Assembly: GCA_002238585.1 (NCBI GenBank) | Contig: MPMQ01000031.1 | Coordinates: 1 to 36,579 of the forward strand | Source: Kistimonas sp. bin40 | Lineage (GTDB): Bacteria > Pseudomonadota > Gammaproteobacteria > Pseudomonadales > Endozoicomonadaceae | Reading direction: 5' to 3' | DNA: 36,579 bases | In this document: positions 24,625-33,160 of the stretch, piece after piece | How the letters are laid out: the number at the start of each line of letters is the position of its first letter | Numbering within the stretch: the stretch's first letter is position 1 | Position numbers and translations under genes: made by a program | Notes under the pieces: model-generated | Database searches by the model: none | What the model was told of the DNA's origin: nothing | Seen by the model: only the letters and a program-made list of their open reading frames with translations

Positions 24625-24800
24625 GGATAAGGGCCATGCCCTTTGCCGGGGAGCATCCAGCTCCTGAGAGACAGAAAGTCTGCCAGGTTTACGAGGATTG
24701 CTGAGTGGGCCCAGGGCGCGCCCTGCGTGCCTGCTTCTTTATCTCCTTGCCGTGCTGGAGCCTGGGAAAGGGCAAGACCCGCCCAGCCGTCCGGTACAAG
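24625..24800 (-). pseudogene. 3' remnant of a third TPR-like gene
   Basis: Read leftward, the sequence gives KEIKKQARRARP close to a stop, matching DKEQALRARLA at the end of the intact gene (20413). The downstream flank GGGGCC...GGAGCATCC and the CAGGGCGCGCCCTG block also match 20330-20460. Only the last codons and the trailer survive. The rest was lost where the WD40/CARD array begins. The stretch 24259-24624 is spacer with no gene that I can support. Confidence 0.5.
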
Positions 24801-24895
24801 GATTGGGATGAGCGGCTGGCTGGCAGCACAGTCTTCCCCGCTTGCCTGCCGGGCGGCGCGAGGCGGTCAGGAACCTTGATCAGCAGGGACCTTGA

Positions 24896-26338
24896 TCAGG
24901 GCGCCAGTTCCATGGGACCGGTCGGCTCATTGCTGCTGTCAGAACCTGGATGCGGAGCGACAAGACACCAGCCCTGCACGCGTCCGCATATATCTTCTGC
25001 TACCAGAAAGAGCCCATCAGGGCTGAACACCAGGTTGTTGAGCCGACCACAGGCCATGTCCTCGTCACAGCCGGCGTGTGTCCAGCACTGTCCCGCCACC
25101 GTCATGAGTTGTGCCTGTTTTGTCCAGCGCTGACTGGCAAGGTTCCAGACCTCAATAAAAGTGTCCTGCTGAGAGGGGTCGGGACTCTCCAGCGTATAGC
25201 CAACAGCCAGCTGTCCGTGGGTGTTGAATGCCAGTGCCTGGATACCCATTCCCTGCGCGTCCCCGGGCAGGGACTGTGCACCGGCAAGAGCGAACAAGGC
25301 GTCACGCTGGGCGTTCATGGCCAGGGTGCCTTCCTGTTGCCAGGATCCCGCCGCAGTCCGGATCCATATGAACACCCTGTCAAGGCTCCGCCGATGGTCA
25401 ACCCATAGCATTGCCATTTTCTCGCTGTCTGGACTGAAAACGATTTGATTGACATGGGAACCTGACAGATCCCAGGAATCGCTGGTTGTCCAGCAGCCGT
25501 CTTCACGGCACCACCAGGCGTGCACACCTGTCGCCTTGCTGTGCAGCAGGAAAGTTCGCTCGTCAGGGCTGAACAGAGTGCCGAGAGTGCCATTGGGAGA
25601 GTCGGGTAAGGTCCGGGTAATGACCGCCTCCCAGAGGCTGTCCCCGGACTTGCACCAGACTTTGAGTTTTTTGTCCGACAGGGTGACAAGTTGCTGGCCG
25701 CCGGGGCTCCACTCGGCAACACAGACAGGCTCGCCGTCGTGGTGCAGGCGGGCTTCTTCGTGCCAGCTGCCATCCGGCTGCTGCTTGTGGACCAGGGCGG
25801 TTTGCCGGCATACCCTGACAAAATATTTCTGGTCCGGTGCCAGACAGCCCCTGGCGCGACGGGGGACTGTACCCCAACCCTCTGCGCAGTTGTCGACATG
25901 GCTTTCATCTGTGTGTGAGCTGGTCGTTGGTGCCAACAACTCGTAGCGACCCGGTGACACGCGGACCATCACCCCGTCCTTGTTTCCAATGGTCTCGCAC
26001 TCTTCCAGCAACAGTGTCTTTGCTGCGCGCAGCTGTGTGCCCACCGCAGTGCGCGCCAGGTAACGGAAGGGTTCGTAGTCATAACAGTCTTTCAGAGCTT
26101 GTGTCAGGCGGGGGGTGAACCTGTTCAGCCAGGGGGCTATGACGGCGGCAAATCTGCTCTTCCCGAAGACCCGGGCGTCACATTTAAAGGCCAGATGACG
26201 GCGGTCAAACAGTTCATCTGGCAAGGCATCAAGCTCGCGTCCGAAGGCTGGCTGGTGCCCTCGAGGTTGAGAGGCTGGTACGGCCGTTGGGTTGTGTGCC
26301 GCATAGGGGGCGGGCCTGTGGGCAAGAGGGCTGCTCAT
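24896..26338 (-). CDS. WD40-like propeller protein, module 1
   Basis: The product is about 480 residues. The frame is open to 26392, but the ATG at 26338 matches the start of the two paralogues (MSSPL versus MTHPL) and has GAGGA 7 bases upstream. The N-terminal box FGRELDALPDELFDRRHL is conserved in all copies and resembles, weakly, an F-box start. Helical residues to about 120 include LLLEECETI. The rest is a beta-propeller with WD40-type blades: VAEWSPGGQQLVTLSDKKLKVW, LFSPDERTFLL, IVFSPDSEKMAML, LAFNTHGQLAVGY, LVFSPDGLFLVAED with VQGW, about 6-7 blades. No signal peptide. Divergent from the CARD gene at 26700. Eukaryote-like; function unknown. Confidence 0.85.
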   Translation of the reverse strand: MSSPLAHRPAPYAAHNPTAVPASQPRGHQPAFGRELDALPDELFDRRHLAFKCDARVFGKSRFAAVIAPWLNRFTPRLTQALKDCYDYEPFRYLARTAVGTQLRAAKTLLLEECETIGNKDGVMVRVSPGRYELLAPTTSSHTDESHVDNCAEGWGTVPRRARGCLAPDQKYFVRVCRQTALVHKQQPDGSWHEEARLHHDGEPVCVAEWSPGGQQLVTLSDKKLKVWCKSGDSLWEAVITRTLPDSPNGTLGTLFSPDERTFLLHSKATGVHAWWCREDGCWTTSDSWDLSGSHVNQIVFSPDSEKMAMLWVDHRRSLDRVFIWIRTAAGSWQQEGTLAMNAQRDALFALAGAQSLPGDAQGMGIQALAFNTHGQLAVGYTLESPDPSQQDTFIEVWNLASQRWTKQAQLMTVAGQCWTHAGCDEDMACGRLNNLVFSPDGLFLVAEDICGRVQGWCLVAPHPGSDSSNEPTGPMELAP

Positions 26339-26699
26339 GCGAAGATCCTCACTGACTGGGGAAGGTTGCCGCTCCGTTTGGGTCGCCGTCAAATTTCCCG
26401 GTTTTCTGGTGTTTTTCGGGTGTTGTTGGAGGGCTTGGTGTTGGCCGCACAGCGACCGCCTGCTTGGACCACATCATGGTTTCGTGGTTCCCCCGGCCGC
26501 AGGAAAGCCTGCGGCTACAACGCAACGCGCATCAGACGATGGTGTGTGTCTTGTTGCGGAGCTGGTGTGGGAACTGCGTCCTGTCTCTGCTGTCCAATGC
26601 AGCGCAGTTGCCTGGCCTCCCTGGATAAGGGGGCGATCAGCACCCGCTCCGGGGTGTTGGGGCTATCCCAGGGCAATATTCGAGAAGGACAAAGTCGTG

Positions 26700-27878
26700 A
26701 TGATGACAAGTACCCAGCTTACAAACAATTCACACTTGCCCGCTCTGCGGGCAGAAACGGGCTGTGATCGTGCCCAGATTTCTTCGCCGACAACCAGGAT
26801 GAGACCCGGCTTGCGGGAGGCACTCGATGCAAGCGAACGCTCTTTGTGCGACTCCATAGTGGTGGAGAGTCCTATGGAGGTTGCATTGCGCAAAGAAGAG
26901 GGTGGTTTTCTTGATAAGCATGAGGTGAGTGAGGTTGACCTGCAGCCGGACAGCCCTCAGAAGATGGCGCGGATAGTGAAGATCCTGCGAACCAAAGATG
27001 ATGAAGGCTTTTATGGATTCCTGCGGTGGTTATTCGACTTCGGGAATAATGCTCAAGGACGGGAGCTGGCAGGAGCGGCAGGCCTGGAGCGCGCTATAGC
27101 AACTGAGCCAGGGGACCCAGGTGCGGGGCCGCAACGGGTCCGGCTAAGACCTGTGGCGGTGGTGAAACCTCTTGAGGCGCGAGCGTGCCGGGCTGTCGAT
27201 GGCACCGATGAAGCAGGGGCTCCGGCAAATGGTGCCCCTGATGGCAGAGACTCTATCGCTCAACTGCTCGGCAGAACGGTACGGACATGCCGGATCGCAC
27301 GCCACGATGCGGCGCGTCTGGCGATCTTTTCGACAATGGCAATCTGCGCTACGGCTACCTTTTTTGTGGTAGGGATGGGCATTGGTAGTTGGCTGCCATT
27401 TGTGGGTGCTGGTTGGGGGGGGTGTATTCTGGCGACTGTTGGTGCCGGCATCTCTATAAGGGCGGCCACACAGGTTGGCGGGAGAGAAGATCTGCCCGAT
27501 CGCCCGGAGGATGTCCCCGATGGGTTCTATGGGCAGGCAGCCGAGGTTCCCGTTGGGAGGCGCATTGTGCAAGAGCTGAGGGAAATGGCGGTAGATGTAC
27601 GCAGAGCCCAATGCTGGGACCTGGTGCGGTTTACCAACGCCTGGACAGTGCTGATGTGTGATGTGGTTGGCTCTGGTTTGATCGGGGCTGTTGCAGCAGA
27701 GTACCTGTGGGCATCCTGGCAAGCCACACTGGGTAGCTTCGTGTTGGTGGCGTTGGGTTCGATGGCGTTGACAGTGTCTCTCATTCCGGGCGAGCGCGTT
27801 GAGCAGCGAATAGTCGATTTTCTGAATCGCCCGACGAACCAGGGTGCTCGTGCGCCACAAACAGTCCGGCCGGGATGA
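26700..27878 (+). CDS. CARD-like domain plus membrane hairpins, module 1
   Basis: The product is 392 residues from the ATG at 26700 (a second ATG follows immediately). The paralogues begin at the equivalent position and GAGAAGGA lies upstream. The frame is open to 26337, but that region is the shared non-coding leader. Residues about 35-130 resemble a CARD: MEVALRKEEGGFLDKHEV, then KMARIVKILRTKDDEGFYGF, then LRWLFDFGNNAQGRELA, the pattern of an LTxxxxxxI helix, a kLldlLxxkGxxAFxxFL core and a last helix. After a Pro/Val linker come two hydrophobic hairpins (about 210-265 and 325-370), the first rich in glycine (GMGIGSWLPFVGAGWGG). The tail FLNRPTNQGARAP is conserved in all copies. Predicted membrane-anchored adaptor or pore-former; inferred. 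Confidence 0.78.
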   Translation: MMTSTQLTNNSHLPALRAETGCDRAQISSPTTRMRPGLREALDASERSLCDSIVVESPMEVALRKEEGGFLDKHEVSEVDLQPDSPQKMARIVKILRTKDDEGFYGFLRWLFDFGNNAQGRELAGAAGLERAIATEPGDPGAGPQRVRLRPVAVVKPLEARACRAVDGTDEAGAPANGAPDGRDSIAQLLGRTVRTCRIARHDAARLAIFSTMAICATATFFVVGMGIGSWLPFVGAGWGGCILATVGAGISIRAATQVGGREDLPDRPEDVPDGFYGQAAEVPVGRRIVQELREMAVDVRRAQCWDLVRFTNAWTVLMCDVVGSGLIGAVAAEYLWASWQATLGSFVLVALGSMALTVSLIPGERVEQRIVDFLNRPTNQGARAPQTVRPG

Positions 27879-28060
27879 CAGGGGGCTGCTATTGGCTTGA
27901 GTCTCCTGCTTGCATGAGTTTGTTTGCCGTTTGAGCAACACCCCTTGGTGCCGCCTTATTCGACAGCGTCATCATTTCGCAAGTTCCCCACCAGCGCTCG
28001 ACCCGGCGGGCAGGAGATCACTTTCCCTGCGAGGAAATAAGGGGGAAATGGTGAAAGGGG
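27879..28060. other. Scar of a deleted WD40 gene between modules 1 and 2
   Basis: The sequence CGCAAGTTCCCCACCAGCGC near 27977 matches the upstream flank of the WD40 genes (CGGGTTCCCCACAGCTGCTC near 35730 and the version near 30660). It therefore belongs in front of a leftward WD40 gene, yet none is present between the CARD gene ending at 27878 and the next CARD-family leader at about 28090. Confidence 0.5.
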
Positions 28061-28121
28061 GAAATGTCAGTTATGGGCTTTGTGTCAGCTGTGTATCTAC
28101 CGCCGTGAGCATAAAACGACG

Positions 28122-28829
28122 ATGTGTGTGATGTGTGTTTTGTATGAGAGGGATGTGCGGGAACGGCTTTCTGGTTTTGCTGTCCCCTGGTTTTGCTGTC
28201 CAAAGTGTCAGGGAGCTTTCCCTGAAACGGGTGCGATCAGTGCTCGCTTCAGGATTGGGCCTGTCTCCACAGAAGTCTCCACCGCTCAGCTGCTCAAAAG
28301 AGCGGTACGGACCAGATGCCGGAATACGGTGCGGGTGGCTATTTTTTCGACAATGGCGGCGTGCAGCACGGCTGGCTGTTTCATGGCAGGGGCGGCCATT
28401 GGTAGTTTTGTGCCCTTTGCAGGTGCAGTCTGGGGCGGCTATGCGTTGGCGGCTGCTGGTGTCGGGATGTCCGTAAAGGCGGCCACGCAGGTTGGCGGCA
28501 ATGCCGCCCGCGAGCAAGGCTCTATCGACAATCTGCTCGATAAGGTGTTGGCTACACGCCGGATCAGATGCCTGGAAGCGGTGAGGTTGACCAGCTACCT
28601 GACAATTGCCGCATGTGGAGCCTATGCCGGTGGCATGACAGGTGCCACTGTTGGCAGTGCCCTCGCACCTTGGGGATTATGGGCGAGCTGTCTGACGGGG
28701 ATTTGTGTCCCTGTTGCGGTGATGGCGTGGCCGTTCTTTTGTGCGGAGCAGAAACTCATCGCGTTCATGAATCGCCTGACGAACCCGGGCGGCGGTGGGC
28801 GTGCGCCAGACCCGGCTGTGCCGGGATGA
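28122..28829 (+). pseudogene. CARD-family gene lacking the CARD (membrane part only)
   Basis: The shared upstream leader (TGTATGAGAGGGATGTGCGGG, then GGTGCGATCAG at 28230) joins directly to the membrane part (LLKRAVRTRCRNTVRVAIF), skipping about 600 bp that encode the N-terminus and CARD in the paralogues. Both hairpins are intact (MAGAAIGSFVPFAGAVWGGY; GGMTGATVGSALAPWGLWAS) and the family tail FMNRLTNPGGGGRAP is kept. The frame is open from an ATG at 28080. ATGs at 28122 and 28131 are also possible, none with a good ribosome binding site. It may be a broken gene or a short membrane-only variant. Confidence 0.55.
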
Positions 28830-29006
28830 TCAGGTCGCTGCCATCCTCCCTGTCAGCCGTTTGCTCGTCCTGCGTCTGTCTGCCGCCAGGCAGCGCGTCT
28901 TGCCACCAGAGTCTGATGGAGACCTGCCTGCTACCAGAACAGCTTGGCCGGCTCCACAGGACGGACTGTCAGACAGCCCGCCCGGGAACCCAATACAGGG
29001 CGCCGC

Positions 29007-30527
29007 CTATGCGGCAGTGCTGCGCGTGCTCCCGACACGCCCGCCCGCATCGAAGGACTGGACAGCGGGAGGTACAAGACACCAGGCCTGTACACGCTCG
29101 CATACATCTTTGGCTACCAGAAATCGCCCGTCGGGACTGAAAAACAAACTCTCCAGCAGTCCACAAGGTTCATTTTTTTCGAAATCGGCGTGCGTGCAGC
29201 AGAGTTCCTTTATGGTGGTGAGCTGCGCCTGTTTTTTCCATGGCTGGCTGGAAATGCCCCAGAGCTCAACACAAGTGCGCCAGGGAAAACAGGACTGGGC
29301 GTCGGTTGACAGCGTCAGCGAATAGCCCACCGCCAGGTGCCCGTGAATACTGAAAGCTACGGCTCTGATGTTGATGTATTCCATGGCCAATCCCCTGGGC
29401 TTTCCGGGAAGTGCCTGATGGCCGGGCACAGCGATCAAGTGATAACTTTGAGGGTTCAAAGCGGCAGTCACCTGCTTGTGTGCCTGAGTCCTGCAGGAAG
29501 TTCTGTAATTGGTTACCAGAGCCCCTTCATGGTTCCACTCTCCCTGTTGTGTCCGGGACCAGATGCGCAGGTGGGTAAGGTCCTCGCGGGTTTCGCGCAC
29601 AAGCGTTGCCATCTGGCAGCTGTCCTGACTGAACCATATCCGGCTTGCCTGCAGGTTGTGCTGGAAGTTGGTTGGCGTCCAGCGGCCGTCCTCACAATGC
29701 CACCAGACGTGTATGCCATTGTCGCTGCCCAGAATGCAGGTCCGGCAGTCAGGGGTGAAAAGGGGGCACACACCTGCACAATGGAGAAGGGGCACCGGGA
29801 TGCTCGTAGCCTGCCAGTGGTTGTCCGGGCACCTGGACCAGATTTTGGTTTGCCTGGCAGACAGCGTCAGCAGTTGCGGCCCCCTGGGGATCCACTGGGC
29901 AAAACGGATGGGTTTTTCGTGATCCAGACGGGTTGGTGCGCACCAGATGCCGTCCGCGTTTTGCTCATAAATCGAGGCGGTGGTCTCGCTTATTCTGACA
30001 AAATGCTTCTGATCTGGTGCCAGGCGACCCTTGGCGCGACGGGGAACCTGGCCCAGGTCTTCAGCCTTGCTCTCTACGTACAGCTTGTCGGTATCCGGCG
30101 TGTCCGCGCTGACCTCTGATGCCCAGAATTCGTAGCACTCCGGTAACACACGAACCATTACCCCGCCCTGTTCTGTAATGGTTTCGCACTCTTCCAGATG
30201 CAATGCCGCAGCTTTGCGTAGCTGTGTTCCCACCACCGCACAGGCTATGCAGGGGAAGGCCTCGTGCGCGTAATAGTGTTTCAGCCGTTGTGTCAGCTGG
30301 CTGTCAAACCTGTCGAGCCAGGGGGCGATAGTGGCGGCGAACCTGTCCTGCGTGAAAGCCGGTGCCGTGCATCCGGGGGTCAGGTGAAGGTGATCAAAGA
30401 GTTCCTCCGGCAAAGCGGTCAGCTCCCGCCCGAACGGCCGGGGCACTTCGGCCCTCTGGGGGGAGTCAGGTTGGCGCGTGCCGGCCAGCGATTCGGCGGC
30501 CGGCAATGGGGAAAGGGGATGAGTCAT
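29007..30527 (-). CDS. WD40-like propeller protein, module 2/3
   Basis: The product is 506 residues. The ATG at 30527 has GAGGA 8 bases upstream. It starts MTHPLSPLPAAES and shares the box GRELTALPEELFDHLHL (about 32-48), then a helical region with HLEECETITEQGG (about 112-124) and VPRRAKGRLAPDQKHFVRI leading into the propeller. Blades: FAQWIPRGPQLLTLSARQTK, LFTPDCRTCILGSD, IWFSQDSCQMATLV, VAFSIHGHLAVGY, LFFSPDGRFLVAKDVCERV. This copy has a longer insert (about 345-385, SCRTQAHKQVTAALNPQ) than the others. Frame intact. Divergent from the CARD gene at 31068 across 540 bp. Confidence 0.85.
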   Translation of the reverse strand: MTHPLSPLPAAESLAGTRQPDSPQRAEVPRPFGRELTALPEELFDHLHLTPGCTAPAFTQDRFAATIAPWLDRFDSQLTQRLKHYYAHEAFPCIACAVVGTQLRKAAALHLEECETITEQGGVMVRVLPECYEFWASEVSADTPDTDKLYVESKAEDLGQVPRRAKGRLAPDQKHFVRISETTASIYEQNADGIWCAPTRLDHEKPIRFAQWIPRGPQLLTLSARQTKIWSRCPDNHWQATSIPVPLLHCAGVCPLFTPDCRTCILGSDNGIHVWWHCEDGRWTPTNFQHNLQASRIWFSQDSCQMATLVRETREDLTHLRIWSRTQQGEWNHEGALVTNYRTSCRTQAHKQVTAALNPQSYHLIAVPGHQALPGKPRGLAMEYINIRAVAFSIHGHLAVGYSLTLSTDAQSCFPWRTCVELWGISSQPWKKQAQLTTIKELCCTHADFEKNEPCGLLESLFFSPDGRFLVAKDVCERVQAWCLVPPAVQSFDAGGRVGSTRSTAA

Positions 30528-31067
30528 TGGAAAAATCCTCGCTGCAAAGGGCTGCGTCTGGCTTCACTGTCCACCACTCGACGCCGAGCATGGGTTTTTG
30601 GAGCGCCGCTGACAGTCAAGAGGCCGAAGCGCCCCCCTTGGACAGGTCATGCCTCTTCGGGTTCCCCACAGCTGTTCTATCAGCAGGAGGGGAGATCTTG
30701 TTGCCCGGGACCAGTTGGAGAGAGAGGAATGCCGGTTCCGCAGTCGTCAACAGCATTCAGGGATTTTCGTCCGCAACCGGCTGCCTGTGCTGGCAGGAAG
30801 TCTTGACGCAGATGCTGCACTGATGGCGGATGCTGGGCAGAGAGCGTCGCCAGGCAAGAATCCTTTTTTTGCTGTTGCGGCAGCTTCTGCTGTGTAGCCG
30901 GCACAGCAAACATCAGAGGGCGACCTGTGTCTTGTATGAGGAGGAAGTGCGGAAACTGTTCTCCGGTTCCGCTGTCCTATGTGGAGGGTTTCCCTGCAAA
31001 TGGGTGCGATCAGCGCCCGCTCCAGGGAGCCTGTGCCAGCATCATATCTGAGAATAAGAGTGTCGTG

Positions 31068-32171
31068 ATGATTACAAGTACCCCGTCTACAGTCAGTTCG
31101 CATCTTTCGTATCCCCGGACAGAAACAGGCTCTCGTTCCGCACATCTTTCTCCGCCGACAGACAAGCTGAGACCCGCTTTCCGGGAGGCCCTTGATGCAA
31201 GAGAAGACGCTGTCTGCGGCTCTATAGTGATGGAGGGCCCTATGGAGGTCGCACTGCTCAAGGCAGAAGGTGGATTTCTTGAGCAGCATGAAGTCAGTGA
31301 GGTCAACCAGCAGCCGGACAGCCCCCGGAAAATGGCGCAGATAGTGAAGATCCTGCGGACCAAAGGTGATGAGGTCTTTCATGGATTCCTGCGGTGGTTA
31401 TGCGCCTTTGGACATGATTCTCAGGTGCAGGAGTTGGCAGAGTCGGCAGGATTGAAGAGCGCTATAGCCACGGAGCCGGACACCGGTTCCCCGGGGCAGC
31501 AGCGGCTCAGGCTCAGGCCGGTGGCTGTGGTGAAACCGCTGGTGGTGAAGCCGCGTAATCTCGGTGTTCCCAATGGGAGAAGGGCTGTTTTTCAGCGGCT
31601 CACAAGAGTGGTGCAGACCGGATGTCGCAATGGGGCGCGGCTGGCTATCTTTGCGACAATAGCGGGGAGCAGCGCGTTTTACTTGACCCTTACAGGAATG
31701 ATTATTGGCAGTTTTTTGCCCTCGGTGGGTGCAGTCTGGGGCGGCTGTGCGTTGGCGACTGTTGGTGCCGCAGTCACCGCAAAGGCGGCGACCCAGGTCG
31801 GTGGAAGAACAGGCCACGTGCCCTATCGCCCGGATGATGCCGGCAATACGGTGTTCACTACCAATCAGCTGCTGCAAAACATAGTAGTTACAAGGCAAAT
31901 GACATGCTGGGAAGCGACGCGGCTGGTCGGCTTTTGGGGAATCTGTAGCGCTATCAGCACCGTTTCCCTGGCCTTGACGGAGCATGCCGGCTTGTTGGCA
32001 TTTGGGGGCGGTGTGGGAGGATTTTGCTCAGCCTGTCTGTTGGGGAGTGCTGTTGGTGTGACCTTGCTCTTCGGGCTCCAGGGGGCTGAGCAAAGACTTG
32101 TCGGTTTTCTGAATCGCCCGACGAACCCGGGCGATGGTATTCGTGCTCCAGCAACAGCCTTGCCGGGATGA
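31068..32171 (+). CDS. CARD-like domain plus membrane hairpins, module 3
   Basis: The product is 367 residues from the ATG at 31068 (MITSTPSTV), the position shared with the copies at 32861 and 36281. The CARD-like segment spans about 33-128: GPMEVALLKAEGGFLEQHEV, KMAQIVKILRTKGDEVFHGF, LRWLCAFGHDSQVQELA. Compared with the other copies it has Phe-His where they have Phe-Tyr in the AFYGF core. The linker RLRPVAVVKPLVVKPR precedes two hydrophobic hairpins (about 190-245, containing GMIIGSFLPSVGAVWGG; about 283-338). Tail FLNRPTNPGDGIRAP. No signal peptide. The CARD would lie on the same side as the charged N-terminus, presumably the cytoplasm. Confidence 0.8.
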   Translation: MITSTPSTVSSHLSYPRTETGSRSAHLSPPTDKLRPAFREALDAREDAVCGSIVMEGPMEVALLKAEGGFLEQHEVSEVNQQPDSPRKMAQIVKILRTKGDEVFHGFLRWLCAFGHDSQVQELAESAGLKSAIATEPDTGSPGQQRLRLRPVAVVKPLVVKPRNLGVPNGRRAVFQRLTRVVQTGCRNGARLAIFATIAGSSAFYLTLTGMIIGSFLPSVGAVWGGCALATVGAAVTAKAATQVGGRTGHVPYRPDDAGNTVFTTNQLLQNIVVTRQMTCWEATRLVGFWGICSAISTVSLALTEHAGLLAFGGGVGGFCSACLLGSAVGVTLLFGLQGAEQRLVGFLNRPTNPGDGIRAPATALPG

Positions 32172-32396
32172 CCGTCAGGTGCCTGCTATCCCCCGCCCGC
32201 CATTTGTTGGCTGTGGGTGTCTATTGATGCGCAACAGAACCCGGGTACCAGAACGCGAGCCCGGCCACCTGCCAGCGGCAAGGCGGCAGGCGCCGCAAGA
32301 CTGGTTGTCAAGACAGACAGCTTCTTTCAATCAGCGCTCAGTCTTGAGAGTTCGTCCTCCAAAGAGGAGACAACTACCCTGACACAGCGGGGTCAC
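32172..32396. other. Scar of a deleted WD40 gene between modules 3 and 4
   Basis: Bases 32190-32390 are a near copy of 33960-34160, which leads into the 3' end of the WD40 gene at 34127 (shared ACAACTACCCTGACACAGCG). After 32391 the sequence switches to a near copy of 35820 onward, which is the upstream flank of that WD40 gene. The whole gene (about 1.6 kb) has thus been removed between the two flanks. Confidence 0.7.
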
Positions 32397-33160
32397 AGGG
32401 TCGTCCACCGCATTCAGAGGGTTTGCGTCCGGAGCCCGTTGCCGGTGCTGGCAGGAAGTCTTGCCTTGGCATCTGCACTGATGGTGGCTTCAGACAAGGT
32501 GCCGGGTGCTGGCGGAGGCAGGGCCGAGAACGTCGTTACGTAACAAGCCTTTCTTTGCTGTTGCGGCACCTTTTGCGTGGTGTGGGCGGTCTGTATCAGC
32601 CAGCCCAGTAGCCCCCGGATGACGGATAGGATGCTGTTCAATCAGCGGGTCAGGTGCTGCGGCTGTGTGTCAGTTGTGTCAGTTGTGTAGTTGCCGCAGC
32701 ACACATCAGACGGCGACCTGTGTCTTGTATATGGAGGAAGTGCGGGAACTGTTCTCCGGTTCCGTTGTCCGACGTGGAGGGTTTCCCTGCAAATGGATGC
32801 GATCGGCACCCGCTCCAGGGAGGCTGTCCCAGCATCCTGTCCGAGAAGAAGAGTGTCCTGATGATTACAAGTACACCGTCTACAGTCAGTTTCCCTCTTT
32901 CGTCTCCCCGGACAGCAACAGTCTCTCGTACCGCACAGCTTTCTCCGCCGACAGACAAGCTGAGAGCCGCTTTCCGGGAGGCCCTTGATGCAAGAGAAGA
33001 CTCTGTCTGCGGCTCTATAGTGGTGGAGGGCCCTATGGAGGTCGCACTGCTCAAGGAAGAAGGTGGATTTCTTGATCCGCATGAAGTCTGCGAGGTCGAT
33101 CAGCAGCCTTCCAGCCCCCGCAAAATGGCGCAGATAGTGAAAATCCTGCGGACCAAAGGT
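32391..33160 (+). repeat. Long direct repeat shared with 35820-36579
   Basis: From GGTCACAGGGTCGTCCAC at 32391 the sequence is nearly identical to that from 35820 to the window end, covering the CARD-gene leader and the first 99 codons. One visible length difference is a 9-bp direct repeat (TCAGTTGTG twice at about 32660 but once in the other copy). Such similarity in non-coding DNA implies recent duplication or gene conversion. Confidence 0.85.

Noticed and set aside
26337-26699. Upstream extension of the first CARD gene (120 extra codons)
   Set aside because: The equivalent regions of the paralogues are not conserved as protein in this frame, and the aligned start is the ATG at 26700.
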